Part shown: positions 1-11,102 of the stretch, one piece after another
How the letters are laid out: the number at the start of each line of letters is the position of its first letter
Numbering within the stretch: the stretch's first letter is position 1
Assembly (NCBI GenBank): GCA_963965975.1
Contig: OZ014412.1
Span: 8,742,708-8,806,707 of the forward strand
Direction: 5' to 3'
Source: Xestospongia bergquistia
Lineage: Eukaryota > Porifera > Demospongiae > Haplosclerida > Petrosiidae
Length of the DNA: 64,000 nt
Notes under the pieces: generated by a model
The model's input: only the letters and a program-made list of their open reading frames with translations
Databases searched by the model: none
Told to the model about the DNA's origin: nothing
Made by a program: the position numbers and the translations under genes

Positions 1-1843
1 TACTTACGTGAATAAAATGATGATTCCCTTTCATATTTAAATCTATTATGAAACAGTTGTACATTCACTAATCCTATCTTTCTTAGTCTAGGTGTAACAC
101 ATAATACTTGTCTTTGACTAACATAGACACCATCCACTTTAATACCATCAAATAAACAATATAACTTATCAGTAGGTTTAATATAAGTGGGTCCAGTTAG
201 TATTACTGGTACACCACCTAATACATTACCATACCATGGATTGAGTTGAAGAGCACCTATTAGTAACAATAATGAGAGATAAATGAAATAAGTTTAATTG
301 TCTAACCTGTATTGATAATGTTTAGATTCATTCCTGTTAAGTATGTATACCCTTCTGTATTGAAATAATAGGATTTCATACTTCCATATCCAATTACACT
401 AAGACCAGCAGTAATATCAGTATGATGTAAAACATGAGGTAGAGTGTCATCAAATTCATGAACTGTTCCATATCCTATAATGTCACCATTATAACCATGA
501 ATAGGTTCCCAGTCCCAGTTATAAGGTTTACCATCTAATAGAACATCAGTTGTGTTAGTTCTTGCAATTTGAATGTAATGACGATCAAACAAGTCAGGAA
601 ATGAACTGTTCAGTGGTACATAGACCACTTTATTAATGTACTGTTCTATAGGAGGTATCACAGTCAGAGTTTCATGTACAAATGAAAAGTTATAATAGGA
701 TTCTCTTACATGTCCTTCTGAAACAAGTTGAGATACAAGTATTGGCTTATCAGATTCAATGGTACAATAGGTAACTGGATCAATGTAAGTATTTGTAAAG
801 TTCCAGTCACCAGGAAATGTCAAAAATGTGCTATTAATTAATGTATTGTTACAAGTTTGAATGATAGTAGTTTCTCCTTCAGAGGCCACAATCTTTGTGT
901 AGTGATGCACTAATGTTTCAGGAAATGGTACAAGGAGGAACTTTTTACCCCAAGTCACTGTAGGAGGGATCTGCTCTGTAACATAATCACAACCCCACCA
1001 CCACCAATCATATTGTGAGAAGTACACATCTAACCACCATTGTTGATTTGATACTATACCACACTCATGTCCACTGATAATTGTTAAAGGTTTATTTGAA
1101 ATAATTTGAGTACCAGTTAAATCATCTGCTGCTCCAATCAGAAATGTTTGCATCAAATGTAGTGTAATGGTATAAGTGTTGCCAGCATTGATAGTAATAG
1201 TTGGGTTGTTTGGATTTTGAGGGTCTTCTGGAACTACTATCATCTGTGTAGGTACAATAGCTATAGTAGTGTTGTCCTCATTTCCAACTAAAAGAAACAA
1301 ACTTTGGTCTCCCCACCAGCTATCTAAAGATACCACATAATATTCATATCGCTGTAGTCCCATATTGATGTATGGATATGCTAAGTATTCAGCATTGAGA
1401 TCATAGTCCATAGACATCACAACAACTGATATAGGAGTGTTCTCATCATTAGAATAGATATGAATTCCTTTGAATCGTTCTGCATAATTTCCATTACGTG
1501 GTTCAACATTATCAGGTAGTATTACAAGAGCAGGACTATTAACAGATGCAATACCAGTGTAGTACCAACCTGTACTCTTGTGGTTCCATTTAATACCTAA
1601 CTCTACTGTGAAGTTAACTGGTTGGACTGATAATGTAGTGATGGTGAGTTCTCTTGTATAGTGCCAACTTGACCTCAGTATACTAACATAGAAATGAACT
1701 CCATATGTAGAAAGCTGACCATTGGTTATCTTTGGAAAATATACAGAAATCACTGTTGGAGAATATAATGTTACATCACTTGGTTACTAGTTAATGATCT
1801 ACTTACAGACTGAAGTTAATAGAACAGTGTAGACTAGCTTCAT
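1..1843 (-). CDS. IgGFc-binding-domain/IPT membrane protein, paralog 1 (3' end beyond window)
   Basis: First three exons of a secreted or membrane protein; the rest lies off the left edge. Exon 1 (1807-1843) encodes a short signal peptide, MKLVYTVLLTSV, followed by a GTAAGT donor. Exon 2 (307-1752) encodes about 480 residues resembling the N-terminal domain of IgGFc-binding protein (FCGBP), with the conserved-looking stretch [12 protein letters not shown] near residue 270 and many N-X-S/T sites. Exon 3 (8-256) encodes an IPT/TIG-like segment with the motifs [10 protein letters not shown] and [17 protein letters not shown], and ends at a GTAAGTA donor at the window start. It is nearly identical, exon for exon, to the complete gene at 11103-17783, which predicts that AMOP, vWD, EGF and a membrane helix follow. 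The ligand is unknown. The reading frame is intact across all three exons, so it is probably functional. Confidence 0.8.
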
Positions 1844-1893
1844 TTTGATATTTCTCCCTCTCTCTCTTCCAATATGGACAAACAAGTGCACTC

Positions 1894-1901
1894 TTATAAA
1901 T
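1894..1901 (-). promoter_or_regulatory. TATA-like box of paralog 1
   Basis: Minus-strand ATTTATAAGAG lies about 50 bases upstream of the ATG at 1843. The same box and spacing occur before the complete paralog (17833-17839) and the relic exon 1 (19941-19947), so it is the conserved core promoter of the family. A transposon begins only five bases further upstream. Confidence 0.55.
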
Positions 1902-1905
1902 GCAG

Positions 1906-2168
1906 TCACTGGCGGATCTAGGGAGGTGCCTGGGGTGCACAGGCATTTATTCTATAATAATATTCATAATCAATCATTAAGTCACAACATGTGGTACATA
2001 ATTATTACTTTAAGTATATTCATAGCAAATACTTGCAGCCACACCTTACAATTAAAATGTGTGCTATGAAGTAAATTTTATGAATATTTATTAGGGTTAA
2101 AAATTTTGCCGCGCGCGTAGCGAGCGGTCTGTGCACCCTCTATTTTTACACTATGGATCCGCCGGTGA
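1906..2168. mobile_element. MITE-like element with terminal inverted repeats
   Basis: A 263-bp insertion. Its left end reads TCACTGGCGGATCTAG and its right end, reverse-complemented, reads TCACCGGCGGATCCATAG. It carries a GC-rich stretch (GCCGCGCGCGTAGCGAGCGG) that stands out from the AT-rich surroundings and has no coding capacity. The flanks show CAG on both sides (1903-1905, 2169-2171), a possible 3-bp target duplication. The paralogous promoters at about 17838 and 19948 run straight from TATAAATACAGCAG into the downstream sequence without it, so they are empty sites. This is a non-autonomous DNA transposon; the superfamily was not assigned. Confidence 0.75.
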
Positions 2169-2491
2169 CAGTAGTAGTTTTTCAATGGCTTCAGTGATCT
2201 ACCATATTATGTGATAACATACTTAACTGTACATTAGTAATAATGTACTCGTATATAGTATGTTCTCAATATGGTGTTAATATAATGTTAATAAGTTTAT
2301 AAATATTACAATAACATTATGATCTTCATTAGCTGATTATTAAAATGATAAATAACAAAATTCAAATCAATCTACATAAAGTCTAATATAATAGAAAAAA
2401 CTACAATATATAGTGTACTGGTATTGTATGTCAAAGTACATGTTAACTAGTTTGACTACATAGCTCTCCCCCTCAATAGAGTAACTAAAAT
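2169..2491. other. Spacer between paralog 1 and the CBS relic
   Basis: AT-rich sequence with no gene. It matches the corresponding spacers at 17850-18090 and 19960-20250, showing that the promoter-proximal flank was duplicated along with the genes. Confidence 0.6.
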
Positions 2492-2598
2492 CTAACTGTG
2501 TTCTTGTGGTTCATTTTGTATTAAATAGTTGAGAAGATCAATACTAGTGACTATACAATGTATGTGCTGTTTATGTTTAACAACTCCTTCACTAGTAG

Positions 2599-2601
<3 letters not shown>

Positions 2602-2629
<28 letters not shown>

Positions 2630-2630
2630 T
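2602..2630. repeat. (GA)n microsatellite
   Basis: Uninterrupted GA run in the last intron of the CBS relic. A shorter run is at the same place in the intact gene (20382-20397). Confidence 0.9.
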
Positions 2631-3448
2631 CAATTGTGATTTATGAAACAAGCAGTATAAACACTTACTTGGTTGTTCTATCCTAGTAATTACAGCAAAG
2701 TGATCACGATTGAGAACACGAGAAAGATGACCCAATGGAGTATTATATCTATTATTACAATTCTAACAGTATTAACTAACCATTTCAAATTGTTTGTAGA
2801 GGACTTTAGTAACTGGATCTGAGGACTTTACAGTACCTATTAACATTTTGGATGTCATATTAGTCAGTGTGACCACACCCTCTACTTCACTATTAATTGA
2901 CAGAGAAAATCAGTATATAACAAACAGTTATGTACTGATTTCACTATAACACTATACTATAATATAATATGACCTATATGTATATAAATTATATATTACT
3001 ATTATATGTATTGTACATGTATGGTTGTCTTAATTAGTCTTGTTATGAGGTCAACTTTATTATTGGTCGTAAACACAATATATCACATTTATAATATATG
3101 TATATCTGTTGCTATTATTAAATAGTGGAGTATGATATATACCCATTCTTGTCTACCACTGGCATTTGATCAATAGCTTCAGATCCTAATATCTTAAGAG
3201 TATCACTACAAGACACATCAGATTGAACTGTTATTGGAGGAGATATTTCTAAGACACTTATAGGTTGTTTCCACCACCTAACAGAGAGAAGGAAATGTAT
3301 TGGAAGATACAGATGACTCCATATATCCTTTATCAACCATCCAATCATCATTGATAAATTTAGTCCTATCAGAATAAAAAAGCACCAATGTTATTATATA
3401 GTAGTATTACAGGTAATAACTTTACTAAACAAAAGTCTATCATATCTA

Positions 3449-3450
<2 letters not shown>

Positions 3451-3492
<42 letters not shown>
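3451..3492. repeat. (TA)n microsatellite
   Basis: About 20 TA dinucleotides in an intron of the CBS relic; the intact paralog has none here. Confidence 0.9.
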
Positions 3493-3494
<2 letters not shown>

Positions 3495-5017
3495 AATGTA
3501 CTGTATAATATACTGACATATAATTTCTGACAGAGTCTGGTAAAAGAACTACACAACGTTGTCTTTTTTGTAACTTCTGAGCAGCTTTTACAGCTGCAGC
3601 CACAGCACTACCACTAGAACCACCTATATGTGAGGAGGAGAAATACATTAAGACTACTTCTAAAGTTTGTGAACTCATAGTTAGTACATTAAAAATTGCA
3701 TTAGTTCTATGCTCAATTACCTGATAAACAGTAACTGATGTCTCATTTAATTTTATCAGGTTAAGCTAATATAGAGCCTATATGAATAACCTAGTGACAA
3801 ATGATAGAGGACTTTAAATGAATAATTATACTTTTTACCTTAACATTTGGCATCTTCTCTTTCATTTTCCTTCCAATACCTGTGAGACAGTACCTACTGC
3901 TGAGTAAATTATTAACTAGTGCAATGGTAAATTATGTTAGAATATTATTATTATCTGTTTGTCTATCATTCTGACTGTATATTGACATCTATTTCTTTGT
4001 AAAAATATTATAAATGTACACATGTATCTCTTTGTCTATAGGTCAACTTGATATGGTAGTTATTGGTGCTAGTACAGGTACTGTCGTAGTGAGCTAATAG
4101 GTTACCATGATGACGATACTGTAAAAATACACATGTGCATTTAATGCTTGATACAGTTAATATATATTTATTTAAGAAGTTTATTTAACAAGACTTTGTG
4201 TGTACTATTGTCTGTATATTACACAGACTTTATGTGTACTACACAGAAACATAGAACACAACAATGGAAGTACAATAATCAACACTGAGTGTACAATAAT
4301 CAGTTCAATAGCTAAAGTATTTGGTATGTACCTGATCTAAAATATGTGAGTTTGGTTCTCTTTTTTAATCTCCAAGCAACTCCAATATGAGATTCTATAG
4401 TCAACATGAGATAATAATAGTAAATACAATATTACATAAATTCAAATATAATATTATAGATAAAATTAGCAAACAGAATTTCTTTTAAAATGACCAGTAT
4501 TTGGCACAATTTATAATATTGGTGTTACAAAAAGTAGTAATTGTGTCGAGTTAAAAGCATCAAATTTTTTCTGCTATACAGTACATTAATACTTAATATG
4601 GTCTGTAGAAATATAGTGATTTCCTGACCTGCTGAATTAAAAGCAGCTGTGGTCAGTGTACGAACTATCTCTGCTCCCAGAGCCTTTAGTACATATACCT
4701 AAGAGAGAAAACAACAAAAGTAATAAGTTGTATCATATACATGTAAATTTATATGTAAATATGTAGTGCATGTGTACTGCATATACATATACATATACAT
4801 GTATGTGTAACTATTGTTCATTTTTTCTGGCATTACTACAATACAGCGATAACCTTTGAAAGTTGCTGCTAAAGCTAGGCCAATACTTATAAAATTAAGG
4901 AGATGTACATTAAATTAGTGAACAAATTCATGTCCTTAAAGACTCTAAGTGATCATTAAATCACACATTAATATAACAGTAATAATTACTTTGTGCTAAA
5001 TAATTAATAATTATTTT

Positions 5018-5617
5018 GTACAGTGTGTACTATGTACAGCGTGTACTATGCACAGTGTGTACTATGTACAGTGTGTACTATGCACAGCGTGTACTATGTA
5101 CAGGGTGTACTATGTACAGGGTGTACTATGTACAGTGTGTACTATGTACAGTGTGTACTATGTACAGTGTGTACTATGCACAGTGTGTACTATGTGCAGT
5201 GTGTACTATGCACAGTGTGTACTATGTACAGTGTGTACTATGTACAGCGTGTACTATGTACAGTGTGTAGTATGTACAGTGTGTACTATGTACAGTGTGT
5301 ACTATGCACAGTGTGTACTATGTACAGTGTGTACTATGTACAGCGTGTACTATGTACAGTGTATACTATGTACAGTGTGGTGTGTACTATGCACAGTGTG
5401 TACTATGTGCAGTGTGTACTATGCACAGTGTGTACTATGTGCAGTGTGTACTATGCACAGTGTGTACTATGTACAGCGTGTACTATGTACAGTGTGTAGT
5501 ATGTACAGTGTGTAGTATGTACAGTGTGTACTATGTACAGTGTGTACTATGCACAGTGTGTACTATGTACAGTGTGTACTATGTACAGTGTGTACTATGC
5601 ACAGTGTGTACTATGCA
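5018..5617. repeat. 14-bp quasi-palindromic minisatellite
   Basis: About 43 tandem copies of GTGTACTATGTACA with variants (TGTACA/TGCACA/TGTGCA, CAGTG/CAGCG/CAGGG). The core TGTAC-TAT-GTACA is an imperfect palindrome, so each unit can form a small hairpin. Because 14 is not a multiple of three and the unit lacks stops in most registers, it creates long overlapping open frames that are not genes. It is absent from the matching intron of intact CBS (about 23150). Confidence 0.92.
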
Positions 5618-5960
5618 TGTGTTATACATGTAGTTGACTATTATCTTAATGTAAGAATTGATCGTGGATCAGTGTTAACTAAAATCATCAGAAATTCATT
5701 CAAGTGTACAATAAACAGTAGACTATCAATCTATCAATGACGATATTCTTTTAATACTGATAATACTATACTATGAACTATTAAATATTGTGGTTATTTT
5801 ATTAACTGAAATATTATCATTAGCTTGGATACTAATAAATATGATCTTATTATCCTAGAAATGTCACAGAATCCTCAAAGGTATAGAGACATATGTATAC
5901 ATTTAAATACTTCTGTCAAGCATTGTGGTATCATCAATATTTGTTGGTCATTATATCTCA

Positions 5961-6677
5961 ACAGTTAAATAAAAATTAATTAAAAGTCTTTAACAGTGCT
6001 ATACTTTAACTATTCTAAAACTTGTTACTAGAAAATAACTATATATTTGTAATACAATGTCTATATGTGATATAGAGTACAATATATCTATCAGAAAATT
6101 CCAAACTAGTCAGTTTAATGGTCTCAAAGTCATTTTCTGTTACAATATGAGCATATTAATATATATTATGAATTAGTGAAAGTAGCATATGTATGTATAT
6201 AGGAGACAGCTATCATAGTGTATACGACTAATTGTATGGACTCAGATCTGCCAGTGCTATATATTAGCTTAGAGAAAAACACTATATTTGTAAAGGCTGT
6301 GGGAAAGGTTTTGAACAGTGTAGAATTCTTACAGTAAATAATGTTTTGAGAAGTTATAAATCCTACAATAGATATAATAAATAGTAACAAAGATTTATGA
6401 AAACATACACTCTGTGGAACTTAAAGTGCATTTGTCATCACTACTATAAGCTCATTGTGTATCAATGTAATAATCTTGGTAATGTTAAAAAAACAACAAT
6501 GTTAACACTACTAGAAATATATGTAACTATTAATATAAGTCTATGCATTACTATAAATAGCATGTTACTATTTATAGAAAAGGACAAATTTTGACTTTAT
6601 AAGGAGGTCAGACATGTGGTGTACACAAAGATGGACATTTGACATTTGAGTATATAAACTGCACTTTCTAGAACTGG

Positions 6678-6711
<34 letters not shown>

Positions 6712-8204
6712 GATAACATAGGTTAATTTACCTTATTTTACTAATCAAAATATTTATTTCCATCTTTAAAATGTTTCATCATTATTCTTTCATTATCCAT
6801 CTTGCATAAAAGAAGGCATATTAAAAATATAAAACAGAATAGATGATCAATTAATAACAATGGATGCATGTTAAATTTGTATGGATATATAAATATTCCA
6901 ATGGATATATTGTACATGTATCAAACATGGTAATGGATCTATAACATAGTAATAAATCTAATCATAAACAATGGATACTTATTTAATCTATATTATTTGG
7001 TTTGAATTTACAGATTCATTTTTAACCCTAACTTTGCTTATATTGTTTGCTAAATAGTCAATTTAAATATCATTAGATTCTCTCTTTCTTATTATACTAT
7101 ACAAGAAGTGATTGGTATTTTCTAAGTTTTCATTTTGATAACTCTCCATATAATTATGTGTATAATCTCCCATAAGGAATCTATATTCACTCATCTATCT
7201 ATCCATCCATTTTTCCATGTATCCATCCACACACCAATAAGCTGTTCATGTACTTATCATTTTATTCACTAATTGATTTATTCAACTATCTGTCCATTAA
7301 TTCATGTATCTATCCATAAATCCATCCATTTAACTAGGTGGGTTCTCTTAGCACCAAACTCAAAGAGAAGGAGAAATAACTCTCAAAACTACATATAACT
7401 TCATATGATTCTATTCTGAGGGTAGCAGAGAACTCCAACAACATCTTGATGTAGTACTAAATGAGAATACTCTCCAACAAATTGAATTAAAAATTGATAA
7501 ATACAAAAAAAGAGACACAATAAAAGTCAAAAGGATTGATAGTCTCTACCAGCAAGTATGGTATCTGGAAAGGGAAGAAGACCATGTCCACAATGATGTA
7601 CATACCAGTGGTTATTCTGATCAAGATAAATTGAGTGACAATGATAAAAAGGGGAGTGGTTCCAATAACAGAAAGGTGGAGCTACATGTGCCATATACAT
7701 TATCTGACTCATTTGTACAAAACCTAAACCATTTAGCTATTTTTTTATGGAATCAACACATTCCTTACCTCTAATGATAGCCAAGATTTCATTTACTTAA
7801 GACAATACTAAATAAAGTGTTCCCTTATTTTGCCAACAACCAGTTAGTTACATGACTTCAATCAGTTTCCATTTTAACTCTCAAATCCTGAAAGTCTTTT
7901 AACTGCTTTTGACCTTCCACTATTTAAGTTGTCAAGCATTACTTTCCATAGTAACCAACAAAACAAAAAAAATAATTTTCTTGTGAATAGTATTAAATTA
8001 AATATGATTATAGTAGACAGTCTAACATCAAGTGATTGTTCTATAAACTGTTTATCTTTTTTCATCTGTTCTAAAATAGTTTGAACACTTACAAGTTCAC
8101 CAGACTACTCATCTTCTCTAAGAGAGCTTGAATACTTACAAGTTCACTAGACTACTCATCTGTCCTCTCTTTCCAATCATTACATATACAACATTTCCCA
8201 GTGA
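5961..8204. other. Intergenic spacer with one open frame lacking ATG
   Basis: AT-rich sequence between the CBS relic and the next duplicated fragment. It holds a (GA)n run at 6676-6710, TCCA/TCTA-rich repeats at 7190-7330, and a duplicated stretch with the core ACTTACAAGTTCA at 8089-8160. A plus-strand open frame of about 120 codons (7408-7772, from a TGA to a TAA) has no ATG. Its composition is charged and protein-like (WYLEREEDHVHND); it may be a remnant of a transposon or lost exon. No family was recognised. Confidence 0.4.
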
Positions 8205-10880
8205 AGTTTTAACTTCAATCATTCTTAATTGAAGTGTAAACGATTCATTATTTGTCTCAATGAGAACAAACTCTCCCTTTCCATTAAATGTGTACTTGTG
8301 AAGATCAAGAGTCACAATATGTGGATCACCAATTATGATAGCTAATGAATGACAAATTATTATAAATTAAAAAAAAATCAAGTGTTAATCTTACAAATTG
8401 AAACCACACTGGCAAACATGCTTGTTGTTCATGAACCATATTCTATGATATTATTAATATGATACATACTCACCAGGTATTGGAGGAGTGTAAGCTGTTC
8501 CATTATCTGAAGGACGTCTTTCATAGTAAATATCACAACTAGTTAGTGTTCCTTTACAACAGAAGATATATGGTAGGATATCTTCAAATTGATGTTTGAT
8601 CAAGTTACTCAAGTAATTCAATCTAGTACTACCAACTGTAGATACTTTATCTACTGATCCTCCACCTGGTGGTCCCACAATTAGATTACCATCTCTACCA
8701 TAGCAACATTCATTACCTGCTCCTTCATTAGTCCTACAAATGTACATAATTATATTAATAATATAACATGTGTATATAATATAGTACATAGATCATTGTA
8801 TAGTAGTTGTACAGCTATTTTTCAAATATAAGCTACATGTGAATACTATAATATATCAGTTTGTTATTATAGATTAGTGTGACTCATTAGTTATGTAGTA
8901 GTAAATAAGATACCTAAACAGGTCTACAATGTATTTACTCACATAATGGTTTCCTCATATAATTAGTCCATTGCCTACACTAATGACTTTAATTGTTTAT
9001 AACACTGTACAATTAGGTGCTACTAACTTGTTTACTCAAGCCAGGTGATGTTTGTAGAGATTGTTAATTTAATAAGTTATCTTTACTACTAATTCCACCC
9101 ACTTTGTATAATATATGGTAAACCACTTAACCAGAATATACAGGCTGTTTTCTATGATGTACCTCTAGTAGTTACAAAAATAGTAACCATTTAGTTTAGT
9201 TATTAATATTAGGTGGAATACAGTCTAGCTAAGAAAGTTTAATCTTAATGTGCAAATTTAGTCATAAACTAAATGATTATATGATATATAATCTATTAAA
9301 ACTGGACAATTGTTTTAACCTAGTTATTATTAAATGCATTGCCAAACTCAATACAATGTCTATCATATACTTTTGTGAACTACAAACTAAATCTATTGTA
9401 TTTGTTACTTAATATTTGGAGTTATGTATATCATTATAGATTCATGTGACTCATTAGTTATGTAGTAGTAAATAAGATATCTAAACAGGTCTATGATGTA
9501 TTTACTCACATAATGGTTTCCTCATATAATTAGTTAATCGTCTACACTAATGACTTTAATTGTTTATAACACTACAATTAAGCATCACATTCTAATTAAA
9601 TTCAATTCCATATTACTATGGTTATATACTAGATAGTTAATATATGCTATCACATTAAGTGTATAAACATTACATTTGATGATTATTCTTAGTAAGGACT
9701 TGCATATAACTAGTTTTAGTGTATCAACAAGTCCATGCATACACATCTCTAGTAAATCCACGTTTCCAAACTCAATCAATGTATTCAACAACCTGCTAAT
9801 GTACAGTACCATATATAATAATAAGTTAATAAGTTATCTTTACTACTAATTCCACCCACTTTGGATATGATATATAGCCTATTAAAACTGGACAATTGTT
9901 TTAACCTAGTTATTATTAAATGTATTGCCAAACTCAATACAATGTCTATCATATACTTTTGTGAACTACAAACTAAATCTATTGTATTTGTTACTTAATA
10001 TTTGGAGTTATGTATATCATTATATTGTGCTTACAAATTTATACACAATGTTATTTAACACTTATACACATATTACTTGTATCAATAAGGGAATGTACAG
10101 TATCAAAACTAATTAGTCTTATTATAATTTTCCTTATCTATAGAAAGGTTATTCTACTCAGAGAGTAGCTTTGGTAATTAGAGAGTAATAACTTAATTAG
10201 TTAAAATAAACAATCAGTTTTAACATGAGATTTAATCACTCACAGTACATTGGTTAGTATGTTATAATAATTATAATTGTATATAATGGATCAACTTAAC
10301 TTGTAATAGTCCTTTGATGAAAACATTTAAAAGCTTTAGGATGAAAGAATTCTATCACTCTTGTATCTCTATCTTCAAGAAGTCCACTATTTACAGTTCT
10401 AGCTTGACCAATACTGGGTGGACATGGGAAATCAGAATGCACTTTTTCTAATAATTGTTGACCAATACTAGATGGTTCACTGATAGACCATGCTTTACAT
10501 GTTTAGTACCACTAGATTGTTTATTGGTTGATACTATCCATATTATATCTGTCCATTGAGTGACTGTTCCTTCTGCTTTATCAAATAATGTTAGATTTTG
10601 CAAATTACTACCTTTAGCTTCAATGGAAATAATAGCAGTATAAACAGATTGATTACTGGAGTGAGATATAGTAGGTATTGTTACAATAGATGACCCAGTA
10701 TTAGCTACATCATTGTCTAGTGTCGTCACTTGTTCTAATGTAAAGACATCTTTAGATATTTGGAATATATGTAACATCTTGTAATGGTTTAGTTAGAGAT
10801 AGTGTTGACCATGTTAATGTAATATTATCTCCTACATGTATAAGTAGTTTATGAGAACCAATGTCAACACGATTATCATC
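8205..10880 (-). pseudogene. Truncated AMOP/vWD paralog fragment
   Basis: Contains counterparts of three exons of the gene at 11103-17783: the 5' end of the vWD exon (about 8205-8338, cut off after about 45 residues), the second AMOP exon (about 8471-8733, open and nearly identical), and the linker/first AMOP exon (about 10303-10880). The last is broken in several ways: a 10-bp deletion at 10500/10501 removes the region around the AMOP tryptophan and cysteine and shifts the frame; about 35 bp is missing near 10775; and the splice donor GT has become TT (10299). There are no exons for a signal peptide, IgGFc domain, EGF domains or membrane helix. The 8740-10290 part is intron-4-like sequence with internal duplications (8860-9130 against 9430-9880). 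Confidence 0.85.
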
Positions 10881-11102
10881 TATCTTCAAAAATACGAAAA
10901 TTTAAAATCATTATGAAAAATAAAAAAATGAAAAAATGATATTACAATGATTGTTTATTCAAAAACTGAAAATAAATGAAGATGCAGCACAAAAAATAGC
11001 AAATTTGATAGTTCTTTATTTAACTTGTAAATATGCAAAAGGCAATTGTAATTAAGTACAAAACAACTCTACAGTCTTTAAATCTAATGTATTTATTGTT
11101 AA
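10881..11102. other. Short 3' flank of the complete IgGFc-family gene
   Basis: A minus-strand AATAAA (11092-11097) lies six bases after the stop codon, suggesting a very short 3' UTR. No other feature was seen. Confidence 0.5.

Larger units (their letters stand above)
2492..5960 (-). pseudogene. Decayed copy of cystathionine beta-synthase
   Basis: Aligns exon by exon with the intact CBS gene at 20270-25309 but cannot encode an enzyme. Recognisable pieces are the C-terminal exon with stop (2492-2606), the CBS-domain exon (3140-3278), the exon with [13 protein letters not shown] (3520-3630), and the exons at 4340-4400, 4630-4705 and 4815-4895. Lesions seen: exons 1-3 are absent, including the heme Cys/His and the catalytic-lysine motif GGSVKDR; the exon equivalent to 21568-21700 is deleted near 3712; the splice acceptor of the penultimate exon is lost near 2738; the exon-12/intron junction is fused near 3290; and about 170 bp (3914-4084) is inverted, so the [10 protein letters not shown] segment now reads on the plus strand. 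A 14-bp minisatellite expanded at 5018-5617. It arose by segmental duplication, not retroposition, because intron sequence is retained. Confidence 0.88.

Noticed and set aside
3394..3678. 94-codon frame ending in Tyr-Ile repeats
   Set aside because: Fusion of a CBS-relic exon with translated (TA)n repeat and intron.
5016..5740. Five overlapping Cys/Tyr/Val-rich plus-strand open frames
   Set aside because: They are translations of the 14-bp minisatellite in different registers inside an intron of the CBS relic; no gene.
7527..7712. 61-codon minus-strand frame
   Set aside because: Opposite the longer plus-strand open frame at 7408-7772; no domain or start context.
8454..8789. Independent 111-codon AMOP gene (also 13651-13986 and 18340-18675)
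   Set aside because: These are single AMOP exons extended into intron sequence; the first residues up to the cysteine before RTN are intronic. Only the middle one belongs to a complete gene.
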